Shown: piece by piece, positions 24,467 through 33,108 of the stretch | How the letters are laid out: each line of letters opens with the position of its first letter | How positions within the stretch are numbered: the first letter of the stretch is position 1 | DNA from: Sediminibacterium sp. | GTDB taxonomy: Bacteria > Bacteroidota > Bacteroidia > Chitinophagales > Chitinophagaceae | Reading direction: 5' to 3' | DNA length: 44,258 nt | NCBI GenBank assembly: GCA_016786865.1 | Contig: JAEUVE010000005.1 | Location: 1-44,258, forward strand | Position numbers and translations under genes: made by a program | Notes under the pieces: generated by a model | Told to the model about the DNA's origin: nothing | The model's database searches: none | The model's input: the letters and a program-made list of their open reading frames with translations, nothing else

Positions 24467-26746
24467 TTATTTCAGCCAGTTTACTTTAGCTGTTTTTACA
24501 TCCCTGGAGTTAGTACCAATCATGATCTGGAATTCGCCTGGTTCCCAGTCGTACTTCAGATCATAGTTGTAAAACTTCAGGTCTTCGGGAGTAATTGCAA
24601 AAGACACTTCCTTCGACTCGCCAGCTTTCAGACTGATTTTCTGAAAGCCTTTCAATTCTTTCACCGGTCTTGTTACAGAACCCACCAGGTCGCGGATATA
24701 CAACTGCACTACTTCCTTACCTTCCATATTACTGTTGTTGGAAACAGTAACAGTTGCAGTAAGGGTTTGATTTCCTTTCAGGCTTGCGGCGCTCAGTTTA
24801 ACATCACTGTACTCAAAATTGGAATAGCTCAGTCCATATCCAAAAGGATACAGTGGTTCATTGGTAACATCGAGGTAGTTGCTCTGGAATTTCTGGAACC
24901 ATGGACCAGACAAGGGACGACCTGTATTCTTATGGTTGTAGAACAAAGGAATCTGGCCTACGTTCTGCGGAAAAGTGGTAGACAGTTTACCGGAAGGATT
25001 CACCTCTCCGAACAACACATCGGCTATGGCATAAGGCGCTTCACTTCCGCCAAACCAAACATTTAAAATAGCGGGCACATGCTGATCTTCCCAGGTAAGG
25101 GTTAAAGGTCTTCCGGTAAACAATACCAGTACAACCGGCTTACCGGTTTTCAGCAGGGCATTCAATAATTTTTTTTGTACAGCAGGAATATCCAGGTTGG
25201 TTCTGCTGCTGCTCTCTCCGGTCATTTCTGCACTTTCTCCCAGCGCAGCAACAATTACATCTGCCTGTTTTGCAACTTCCAGGGCTTCATTCAGGATCAC
25301 CTCTTCCGGACGATTGTCTCTTTTAAGTGATTTACCAAACATACCTGCACGCTCTTCAAAAGCAGCATCTGCATCGAGGTTGGAACCACGCGCATACATG
25401 ATTTTTACCTGGTCTCCCACTACTTCTTTTAAACCAGTAAGCAGGGAAGTGGCTTTACTCAGGTTGGCAGCCACACTCCAGGTTCCGCCCATATTTTCCT
25501 TGTTGTCGGCCAGTGGTCCGATCAGTGCAAGTGTACCGGTTTTTTTCAGCGGCAATACCTTGTTCTGATTTTTCAGCAATACAAAACTCTGTGCAGCAAT
25601 ACTGCGGGCTTCCTTGCGGTTTGCAGCAGTAAATACTTCTGTCTTTGCCCTGTTTTCGTCCAAATAGCGGTAAGGATCTTCGAACAGGCCCAACTTGTAT
25701 TTGGCTTCCAGAATTTTACGGCAGGCTGCATTGATTCTTTCCATGCTTACTTTACCTTCTTTCAGCGATTGGGCTGTTGTATTCAACAATCCTTCAGATA
25801 CCATATCCATGTCCAGACCTGCCATCAGTGCTTTGGCAGATACGGTCTGGTAATCTCCGATGCCATGCGCAATCATCTCGCTCACGCCGGTGTAATCAGA
25901 TACCACCAGACCTTTAAAGCCCCATTGTTTTTTCAACAGATCTGTCAGCAGCCATTTATTGGCTGTTGCAGGCACACCGTCAATTTCATTAAAGGATGCC
26001 ATTACAGAACCCACACCCGCATCCACGGCTGCTTTATAAGGCGGCAGGTATTCGTTGTACATGCGCACACGGCTCATATCGGTGGTATTGTAATCCCTAC
26101 CGGCTTCAGATGCGCCATACAAAGCATAGTGTTTCACACAGGAAAGCAGGGTATTGTTTTTAGACAGATCCGTTCCCTGGTAGCCCCTTACCATTGCTTT
26201 GGCAATCTGGGAACCCAGGTATGGATCTTCGCCATTTCCTTCGGATACCCGTCCCCATCTTGGATCTCGGGAAATATCCACCATGGGAGAAAAGGTCCAG
26301 TTAATGCCGTCTGCACTGGCTTCGTTGGCTGCAATACGGGCACTGCGTTCAATCAGTGGCATATCCCAGGAACAACTCAGGCCGAGCGGAATTGGAAATA
26401 CAGTTTCGTATCCGTGAATCACATCCATACCAAACATCAACGGAATTTTCAGCCGGCTTTGCTCTACGGCAAGCTTCTGCACTTCCTTGATTTTAGCGTA
26501 AGACTTAATGTTAAACAAGCCCCCTACTTTTCCGGCAATGATCTTTTTGGCAATATCTGTACTGGCAGCAGCGCCGGTTACAAAATCATTGGAACTGGGC
26601 AGGTTCAGCTGTCCCAGTTTTTCGTCGAGGGTCATTTTTTTCATCAGCTGATCGATGAAAGCATTCATCTTAGCATCCTGTGCACTGATGGCTGAGGATG
26701 CGAACAGCATCAACAAAGCGAGTGCAATCGTTTGTAGTTTTCTCAT
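24467..26746 (-). CDS. Glycoside hydrolase family 3 beta-glucosidase (BglX-like)
   Basis: 759 residues with a signal peptide (1-22), so periplasmic. It has the full GH3 layout: TIM barrel (about 25-370) with DPRWGR, KHY and the nucleophile Asp284 in VVSDYTG; the second alpha/beta domain with GESAEMTGESSSR, where the general acid Glu lies; and a C-terminal fibronectin-III-like domain (about 670-755, ending in a strand-rich segment). Length and motifs match E. coli BglX. In this locus it would release glucose from short beta-gluco-oligosaccharides in the periplasm. The start codon shares one base with the preceding stop (TAATG), so translation is likely coupled. Confidence 0.95.
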   Translation of the reverse strand: MRKLQTIALALLMLFASSAISAQDAKMNAFIDQLMKKMTLDEKLGQLNLPSSNDFVTGAAASTDIAKKIIAGKVGGLFNIKSYAKIKEVQKLAVEQSRLKIPLMFGMDVIHGYETVFPIPLGLSCSWDMPLIERSARIAANEASADGINWTFSPMVDISRDPRWGRVSEGNGEDPYLGSQIAKAMVRGYQGTDLSKNNTLLSCVKHYALYGASEAGRDYNTTDMSRVRMYNEYLPPYKAAVDAGVGSVMASFNEIDGVPATANKWLLTDLLKKQWGFKGLVVSDYTGVSEMIAHGIGDYQTVSAKALMAGLDMDMVSEGLLNTTAQSLKEGKVSMERINAACRKILEAKYKLGLFEDPYRYLDENRAKTEVFTAANRKEARSIAAQSFVLLKNQNKVLPLKKTGTLALIGPLADNKENMGGTWSVAANLSKATSLLTGLKEVVGDQVKIMYARGSNLDADAAFEERAGMFGKSLKRDNRPEEVILNEALEVAKQADVIVAALGESAEMTGESSSRTNLDIPAVQKKLLNALLKTGKPVVLVLFTGRPLTLTWEDQHVPAILNVWFGGSEAPYAIADVLFGEVNPSGKLSTTFPQNVGQIPLFYNHKNTGRPLSGPWFQKFQSNYLDVTNEPLYPFGYGLSYSNFEYSDVKLSAASLKGNQTLTATVTVSNNSNMEGKEVVQLYIRDLVGSVTRPVKELKGFQKISLKAGESKEVSFAITPEDLKFYNYDLKYDWEPGEFQIMIGTNSRDVKTAKVNWLK

Positions 26747-28509
26747 TATTCAACATTTAATATTTTAAACTGATCTGATACGCCGTTTTCATTAATTGCT
26801 TCAATGGTATAGTAATAGGTCTTTTTACTATCCATTCCCTTGAACCAATATTCATTGGCATCATGCACCATAATACAGTTGTACAGTTTATCAGGTGCAG
26901 TTCCATAATAAATATTGTATGCATAGGCATTGTTCACCGGGCTCCACCTGATCCAGGCACTCCGCTTGTCTTTTTCTGTGCGAAGCACCATGAACTGTTT
27001 TACCGCAGCTGGTTTTTCGCCCTGCCCTTTTCCAAATACCCGTAATCCACTGATAGCAAATTTACCACTTGCCATATGAATATGCTCCATTTTAATGAAG
27101 CGGGCATTAACCGGTTTTTCCAGTTCAATATAATCGTGCGGAACATCGGTGGTATTCTTGCTTTTATCTGCCAGTACCGTCCATTTTTTTCCGTCCAAAG
27201 AAGCATAAAGTTTGTACTGGTGATAGAGATCGGTTCTTTTACCCAATACATCTGCATCCTGATCCGCATAGTTGATCTGGATCGCATGTACAGTGGAAAC
27301 CGCTCCCAGATCGGTCTGGATCCATTCACCACTGTTGCCTGTTGCTGCGCTCCAGTAAGTCTTCATCTGTTCGTCCACCGCATAGTTGGCTGCATAACTG
27401 CCATAGGTAGAAGAAACGGTTACCGGTTTTTGGTAGTTCAGCAACATCCATCCGGTAAAGGCAGGATTCATTTCCCGGGGACTGTTTTCTTTTTTGCGGA
27501 ACGAAGGCAGATAATGTGGATAATCACCAAATGCTGTGCTGCTCCACATTACATCGTCCCGGTCAAATCCGGCTGGCCAGATACCGATCCTTCTTTCAAA
27601 ATTATTTTTAACCGACAGCATAATCGTACTTACGTGCCAGTACTGGTCGTTGTTGTCTTTAAATGTAGCACCATGCCCGGCCCCTCTGGCAAAGCCACCC
27701 AGCTTCATACTGAGCGGATCAGACTGCTCTGTATAAAAACCCAGCGGGCTGCTTGCAACAGCTACCCCATCGGCATAACCGCTGAACTCGGTACCCGGAG
27801 CGCCATACTGTAAATAATATTTGTTGTTGTGTTTGGTAATCCATGCGCCCTCCATAAAAGGATCCAGAAAAGTATTGTCCATGTGTTCGCCAAATCGCTG
27901 CCATCCATAGCGCCAGGACTTCAGGGAATGCATTTCCTTTCTGGTACCAATGGGCTGAAAAGTTTTTCTGTTCAGTTCTATTCCATACAAAGGATACACA
28001 TTGCTGCTGCCATTGTACATATAAAATCTGCCATCATCGTCTGTAAAGAAAGCAGGATCCCATCCGCCTATTTCAAAAGAATCCACCAGTGGCTTCCAGT
28101 CGTTGGCCTTGGGATTGGTACTCATCCACAACGTGAACTTACTGGTATAGGTAGAACCAAATACGAGCATGGTATCTCCTACAATACCTACCGCAGGAGC
28201 GCAAAGCTCGTCGTAGCCTTCGTTCCACGGACGCAGGAATTTTCTGGAGACGAACTTCCAGTTCAGCATATCATTGCTCCACCAGTACCCCCACTGGTTG
28301 GTGCTGAATAGATAATAATCATTTTGATAATTCACAATCACCGGATCTGCAGTAGCCCGGTGCCTTCCCCATTCCGAAAAATTGGGTATGGGTGTAAAAC
28401 CATAATCTATATTGATGGGATTACAATAGGTTTTTTGTTGGGCAGTTGCAGGCGCTGCAAGCATCGTAGTGCCAAGTAACAATAAAGCAAATACAATACG
28501 TTTGTTCAT
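26746..28509 (-). CDS. GH43-type glycosidase with discoidin and fibronectin III domains
   Basis: 587 residues with a signal peptide (1-23, ending ATAQ). The five-bladed propeller catalytic domain spans about 28-350. The expected GH43 triad is visible: Asp55 (TADP), Asp151 (GGWDPAFF) and Glu220 (MEGAW). A discoidin/F5-8-type-C domain (CBM32-like, about 365-490) includes YWSAATGNSGEWIQTDLG. A fibronectin III domain fills about 500-585. GH43 enzymes act on arabinosides, xylosides or galactosides. The subfamily cannot be assigned by eye, so the presence of a non-glucose side chain in the substrate is only suggested. It lies between the GH144-like and GH3 genes, 15 bases after the former. Confidence 0.88.
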   Translation of the reverse strand: MNKRIVFALLLLGTTMLAAPATAQQKTYCNPINIDYGFTPIPNFSEWGRHRATADPVIVNYQNDYYLFSTNQWGYWWSNDMLNWKFVSRKFLRPWNEGYDELCAPAVGIVGDTMLVFGSTYTSKFTLWMSTNPKANDWKPLVDSFEIGGWDPAFFTDDDGRFYMYNGSSNVYPLYGIELNRKTFQPIGTRKEMHSLKSWRYGWQRFGEHMDNTFLDPFMEGAWITKHNNKYYLQYGAPGTEFSGYADGVAVASSPLGFYTEQSDPLSMKLGGFARGAGHGATFKDNNDQYWHVSTIMLSVKNNFERRIGIWPAGFDRDDVMWSSTAFGDYPHYLPSFRKKENSPREMNPAFTGWMLLNYQKPVTVSSTYGSYAANYAVDEQMKTYWSAATGNSGEWIQTDLGAVSTVHAIQINYADQDADVLGKRTDLYHQYKLYASLDGKKWTVLADKSKNTTDVPHDYIELEKPVNARFIKMEHIHMASGKFAISGLRVFGKGQGEKPAAVKQFMVLRTEKDKRSAWIRWSPVNNAYAYNIYYGTAPDKLYNCIMVHDANEYWFKGMDSKKTYYYTIEAINENGVSDQFKILNVE

Positions 28510-28524
28510 AGTTCAATTTATTCA

Positions 28525-30204
28525 TTACAGATAAGGAGCGGTGAAACCCAGGTTACGCATTCCTCTTTTTAGTTCGGGGCAGGAACCCAGCAGGTTCCAT
28601 ACCAGTTTGGTCCTGTGGTTCTCGATCATTACAATGATGGGGCCCTGGTCAATGGCCAGGGTTGAACCGGCAAACCATTGATCCTGCAATTTAAAAGCAT
28701 CTGCAAATCCATAGGTACCCCATATTTTATCGCCCAGTTTATAATAAAAGAATTTTAATGCAGCCATGCTTTCTGTGGGTGTATATGGAAAAGAAGATAG
28801 CGCTGCAGTAGGACTAATTACACCAATATCGTTGTTCGGATGATTGGCAGCATATCCGTTGGGGATGTCACTGGCCGTTAGTCCCCAGCAGTTAGCGCCA
28901 TAGCCCAGGTATCCTTTGGGATTCTGCTTACAATATTCATAATGAACGCGGGTATGATTGACCACCTGTTGCTGGTAATCTGCATAACGGTCTTTCAACC
29001 CGTTGGGATCAACACCCATAAAGGAATAATGTGCAAAGAACAAAGGACTTCCCATCGGGTTGCCCAATGGCACATTCAGGTTGTAGCTTGTGTTTCCGGT
29101 AACCATGGCACCTCCTCTGGCAAAACCGTTGTGATACACTGTTGAAGGAATGGAATCCGTATTGGACGAAGCAGCCAGCAAGTAGGTAATCAGGCACTCA
29201 TTCCATCCCTGTATCTTCAGGTTCATATCCCAATTGTAATTTGGGCTCCAATGCCAGTACAATACCTGTTGATTTCCGTTTCTGAACCAGTTCCATTCCA
29301 CAGCATTCCAGATGGCATTAATGTCTGCACGCAAATTGGTTTCCGCTGTACCCGCTCCATCAAAACACTGTCGTGCAGTTAAAAGACCGGCAACCAGCAA
29401 ACTGGTTTCCACCAGGTCGGCGCCATTGTCTTTGGTACTGAAGGCAACAGTTTTACCGGTGGCTCCATTCAGCCAATGCGGAAAAGCGCCATGGTATTTG
29501 TCGGCCGTATTTTTCAGGAAGCCTACAATGGTCTGCATGCGTTCCAACCCCTGGGCACGGGTAATGAAATTTCTGCTGATGGCTACGGGAATTGCCATGA
29601 TGCCAAATCCGCTTCCCCCTGTTGTAACCACATCACCCGAGGTATTTCTTTCTCTGGCCAGTCCGGAAACCGGATGGGCAAAATCCCAGAAATAACGGAA
29701 AGTTCTTTTCTGCACAGAATCCAGCAGGGCATCGTCGCTGATCTGTGGAAACTTATCAGCGGGATCCAGTTCTGTGGCAAAACCGATGTTCAGGGTATTG
29801 GTTAATGCACCTTTCTTTACAGATTTCAGCGTATTATCTGCATACAGGGTAAACCGGTTCAGGTACTTGAGCGGAGCTAACGGAGTTAGTACTATAGTAC
29901 TGTCTCCGTTTTCATAGCTGTAGTTTACTGCCACAACCGTACCATTGGAGGAGATGCTCACCGAGCCGGCAACAGTTGAACGATCCACCGCATTGTTGAG
30001 GCGGATTTTAGCAACCAGGTTTACCGGATAATTGTAATTGGCGTCGCCAAACACACCGGTACCATTCAGGGTTGTGCTGATCACAGACAAGGGAACAGGT
30101 GTTGGTTCGGGTTGAGCCGGTGTTGCATCCTGTTTTTTACTGCAGCCTGTAAAAAGCAGCCATGCGCTGAATAGAACCAGGGTAAAGCGAACGAATACCT
30201 TCAT
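28525..30204 (-). CDS. GH144-like (glycoamylase-fold) lipoprotein with Ig-like domain
   Basis: 559 residues. The lipobox ends FTGC, so Cys21 is the lipidated residue and the protein is probably at the outer membrane. An N-terminal Ig-like domain (about 38-145) precedes the catalytic alpha6/alpha6 barrel (about 155-555), with RTFRYFWDFAHPVSGL at 177-192, the DNGADLVETSLL segment, and the IQGWNECLITYLLA and GYGANCWGLTASD stretches typical of the glycoamylase-like family (PF10091). Founding members of GH144 from Chitinophaga pinensis are endo-beta-1,2-glucanases. Some homologues have other specificity, so activity here is likely beta-glucan but not proven. Gene order places it among beta-glucan enzymes. 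Confidence 0.87.
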   Translation of the reverse strand: MKVFVRFTLVLFSAWLLFTGCSKKQDATPAQPEPTPVPLSVISTTLNGTGVFGDANYNYPVNLVAKIRLNNAVDRSTVAGSVSISSNGTVVAVNYSYENGDSTIVLTPLAPLKYLNRFTLYADNTLKSVKKGALTNTLNIGFATELDPADKFPQISDDALLDSVQKRTFRYFWDFAHPVSGLARERNTSGDVVTTGGSGFGIMAIPVAISRNFITRAQGLERMQTIVGFLKNTADKYHGAFPHWLNGATGKTVAFSTKDNGADLVETSLLVAGLLTARQCFDGAGTAETNLRADINAIWNAVEWNWFRNGNQQVLYWHWSPNYNWDMNLKIQGWNECLITYLLAASSNTDSIPSTVYHNGFARGGAMVTGNTSYNLNVPLGNPMGSPLFFAHYSFMGVDPNGLKDRYADYQQQVVNHTRVHYEYCKQNPKGYLGYGANCWGLTASDIPNGYAANHPNNDIGVISPTAALSSFPYTPTESMAALKFFYYKLGDKIWGTYGFADAFKLQDQWFAGSTLAIDQGPIIVMIENHRTKLVWNLLGSCPELKRGMRNLGFTAPYL

Positions 30205-30213
30205 TTTTTCTAA

Positions 30214-31641
30214 TTAAAATATCAATGTACTCATAGAACGTGGCAGCGCAGTGATTTCTGCAGCTTTTCCATCGATCCACAAATAATAAGGAATGGTGGT
30301 GTTGGCCTGATTCATTACGATTACTACTGTTTTTCCATCACCGTTTTTAAATGCAGTCGTCAGCAACTGGCTCCGGCTGGCGCTGGCGCTTACCCGCTTT
30401 GCACCGTTGGCAATGAACTTGGAAAAGTGACCAATATAGTAATAGGCATTGGTAAAAATTAATTCATCGTTTTTAAGATTTCCATGCACAGGAGCAAAAC
30501 AGAAATTCAAAGCATGATTCGGTCCGCCGGTTTCATCCAGTATCAGGTTCCAGTCGGTGAATCCAACCATACCGTTGTTGAAATCGTTGATCATGGATTT
30601 TCCGTAACGCTCACCCAGTGCCCAGTCGTTGATGCGGGCATAATCAAATTTTTCTACACAGCCCTCGGTAAAGAAAAGATTCTTGTCCGGAAAAGACTCG
30701 TACACTTTTCGAACGTTATCGTACATATTGTCGCCACCACTCCAGTTTTCGTACCAGTGAAAACCAATACCCCAGATGTATCTGGCAGCAGCAGGGTCGT
30801 TAAAATAAGTTTGTGCACGCTGGTAAATCAGGTCTCTGTTGTGATCCCATGCAATGATTTTTTTAGCAGCATACCCGGCTTTATGCATGGTTGGTCCGAG
30901 GTAGTTTTTTACAAAATCACGCTCTTCTTCTGCAGTGAATATGCAGCTTTCCCATCTTTGTTTGGCCATGGGTTCATTCTGAACAGAAATACCCCATACA
31001 GGCATTCCTTCTTTTTCGTAGGCCTTAATGAACTTAGTATAATAATTGGCCCAGCTTTGGTAATACTCAGGTTTTAACTTACCCCCCTGCATCATGTTGT
31101 TATTGTCTTTCATCCAGGCTGGAGGAGACCAGGGACTTGCAAAGAAACGCAGTTTACCACCTGCAGCAGCCGTGGCTTTTTTAATCATCGGAATTTTGTA
31201 TTTCAGATCATGCTCAATAGAAAAACTACTGAGCGCTTTGTCGCCCTCTTTCACATATGTGTACTGATCGCTGCTAAAATCGCAGCTGTTAATATTGGTA
31301 CGGATAATGGAATAACCAATTCCCTCCTCTTTATCAAAATATGCTTTCAGCAAACGCTCCTGCTGTGGCCTGGATAATTTAGCAAAAGTTTCTGCAGCTG
31401 CATCGGTGATGGCAGCCCCAACCCCCATATAGGTCTGAAAGGTTTTACCCGGCTCAACAAACACACAAACCTGGGTTTCCAGCGGCTGACCCATTTGTTT
31501 AAAATCAACCGATGCAATTTTGGTTAGTTTCAGATCTGTGTTTTCAGCGGTTGTATAAACCGTTACTTTTTTGTTTTGTGCAAATGCAGCTGTAGCCATC
31601 AACAAAGACAACCCAGCTACTGCGAACGTTTTATTCATCAT
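30214..31641 (-). CDS. Secreted glycoside hydrolase family 30
   Basis: 475 residues with a signal peptide (about 1-21, ending AAFAQ), no lipobox, so periplasmic. A (beta/alpha)8 barrel with a C-terminal beta domain. Both catalytic glutamates are visible: acid/base Glu223 in SVQNEP and nucleophile Glu326 in FFTEG. Other family segments are GVGAAITDAAAETF and FASPWSPPAWMKDN. GH30 members with this look act on beta-1,6-glucan or glucosylceramide-type bonds. It is a paralogue of the gene immediately upstream, spaced 11 bases. The start could be either of two adjacent ATG codons. Confidence 0.93.
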   Translation of the reverse strand: MMNKTFAVAGLSLLMATAAFAQNKKVTVYTTAENTDLKLTKIASVDFKQMGQPLETQVCVFVEPGKTFQTYMGVGAAITDAAAETFAKLSRPQQERLLKAYFDKEEGIGYSIIRTNINSCDFSSDQYTYVKEGDKALSSFSIEHDLKYKIPMIKKATAAAGGKLRFFASPWSPPAWMKDNNNMMQGGKLKPEYYQSWANYYTKFIKAYEKEGMPVWGISVQNEPMAKQRWESCIFTAEEERDFVKNYLGPTMHKAGYAAKKIIAWDHNRDLIYQRAQTYFNDPAAARYIWGIGFHWYENWSGGDNMYDNVRKVYESFPDKNLFFTEGCVEKFDYARINDWALGERYGKSMINDFNNGMVGFTDWNLILDETGGPNHALNFCFAPVHGNLKNDELIFTNAYYYIGHFSKFIANGAKRVSASASRSQLLTTAFKNGDGKTVVIVMNQANTTIPYYLWIDGKAAEITALPRSMSTLIF

Positions 31642-31652
31642 GATACAGTTTT

Positions 31653-33080
31653 TTAAATTACAAAACTCGCAACAGCCCCGGCAGGCAAACTGGATTGCAG
31701 CCAGCGACCGTTGATGCGAATATTAAAAGCCTCTTCTGACTGGCCATTGTTCAGCGCAATAATTACTTTTTTTCCGGCAGGGGTAATGAATGCGGCGGTG
31801 TATATATTACCGGCATCGGTGCTGAATATGCGTACAGAACCGGCAGGAACAAACTTAGAAGCATGTGCAACAATATAGTATGCTACATTCCTGTTAACGG
31901 TTGAACCGGAAATGGTCAGGGCGCCCTTACACTCTGTACAACCTCCCGGCGTATGCGGCCCGTAGGCAGGATCATTTGCCAGGTTCCATTCTAGCGCCAC
32001 TTTGCTGTGGTTCTTCATAGAACCGATGATTACATTTTTAATATGCCATTTCAGGTCTCCGTCGAAACTGCCGTTCTTACCAGTCCATTGTTCAGTAAAA
32101 TAAAGTGCCTTGTCGGGATGCGCCTGCTTTACCTGTGAAAGCGCACTTATATCGCCATTGTACAGGTGAAATGCCGAACCATCAATGTATTGTTTGGCCT
32201 GCGGATCATTCAGCACTGTAATTGGATATTCCGGATGATCGCAATTGTGATCCCAGATAACAATTTTTGTGTTTATGCCTGCAGCACGGAACTGCGGCCC
32301 CAGGTGATTCTTGATAAACTCGGCCTGCTGTAGTGCCGTCATGAGCATACTGGGATTGTTTCCGCCATGCTGCGGTTCATTCTGGATGGTTAAAGCATCA
32401 ATGGAAATACCCTTTGCCTTCATTTCCTGAATATATCGAACCAGGTATTTGGCATACACCCCATAGTTGGCGGGAAGAAGGCTTCCACCCATACTGTTTT
32501 GGTTGTCCTTCATCCATACGGGGGGGCTCCAGGGGCTGGCCATGATTTTAATATTCGGATTGATGGCCAGAATTTGTTTCAGTACCGGAATAAGGTCGGT
32601 AGTATCATCTGCCAGAGAAAAACGATTGAGATCAGGATCGGTTTGCCCTGCAGGCAGATCGTTGTAACTGAAAACCCTGCTGCTTAAATCTGATGCACCC
32701 ACACTGATCCGCAGGTAACTTACGCCTATGGAAGATTCATCCTTACCAAACAATTCGTTGAGCAAGCCTGTTTTTGCAGAAACAGTCATCTGATTAATCA
32801 AACCGGCACTTCCTCCGGTAAGGGTATATCCAAAACCATCTGTGGTTTGATATACGGTAGCCGTATCCACATCAATCATCGTAGCCGTATTGGAAGGATT
32901 TCCGGTATTCAGAACTACAGATTGCTTATTCAGCAGTAAAGACTGGTCTCCGGTGGTTACCCAACGGTAAACAGTTTGACCCGGAGGAGTTACAGGCTCA
33001 TTGCCCGATCCTTCTGTATTGTTTTTTGAACAGCTCCACAAAAACAAAGGAGAACTGAGCAGGAGCATTTGTTTAAGCAT
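31653..33080 (-). CDS. Lipoprotein glycoside hydrolase family 30
   Basis: 475 residues starting at MLKQMLLLSS. The lipobox ends WSC (Cys17), so it is a lipoprotein, probably displayed on the surface. Acid/base Glu235 is in IQNEP and nucleophile Glu330 in YFTEQ. The barrel segments MASPWSPPVWMKDN and GFGYTLTGGSA match the neighbouring paralogue, which has no lipobox. An in-frame ATG at 33146 would add 22 residues and overlap the upstream gene, giving no proper signal. The ATG at 33080 gives a clean lipoprotein signal. The pair fits surface endo-cleavage followed by periplasmic cleavage of a beta-glucan. Confidence 0.92.
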   Translation of the reverse strand: MLKQMLLLSSPLFLWSCSKNNTEGSGNEPVTPPGQTVYRWVTTGDQSLLLNKQSVVLNTGNPSNTATMIDVDTATVYQTTDGFGYTLTGGSAGLINQMTVSAKTGLLNELFGKDESSIGVSYLRISVGASDLSSRVFSYNDLPAGQTDPDLNRFSLADDTTDLIPVLKQILAINPNIKIMASPWSPPVWMKDNQNSMGGSLLPANYGVYAKYLVRYIQEMKAKGISIDALTIQNEPQHGGNNPSMLMTALQQAEFIKNHLGPQFRAAGINTKIVIWDHNCDHPEYPITVLNDPQAKQYIDGSAFHLYNGDISALSQVKQAHPDKALYFTEQWTGKNGSFDGDLKWHIKNVIIGSMKNHSKVALEWNLANDPAYGPHTPGGCTECKGALTISGSTVNRNVAYYIVAHASKFVPAGSVRIFSTDAGNIYTAAFITPAGKKVIIALNNGQSEEAFNIRINGRWLQSSLPAGAVASFVI

Positions 33081-33108
33081 AAAAGAGAGGATTATCACGG
33101 TATATAAT

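Noticed and set aside
25769..26695. 308-codon plus-strand frame opposite the GH3 gene
   Set aside because: Shadow of GH3; rich in His and Cys in the way reverse-frame translations are, and without signal or motif.
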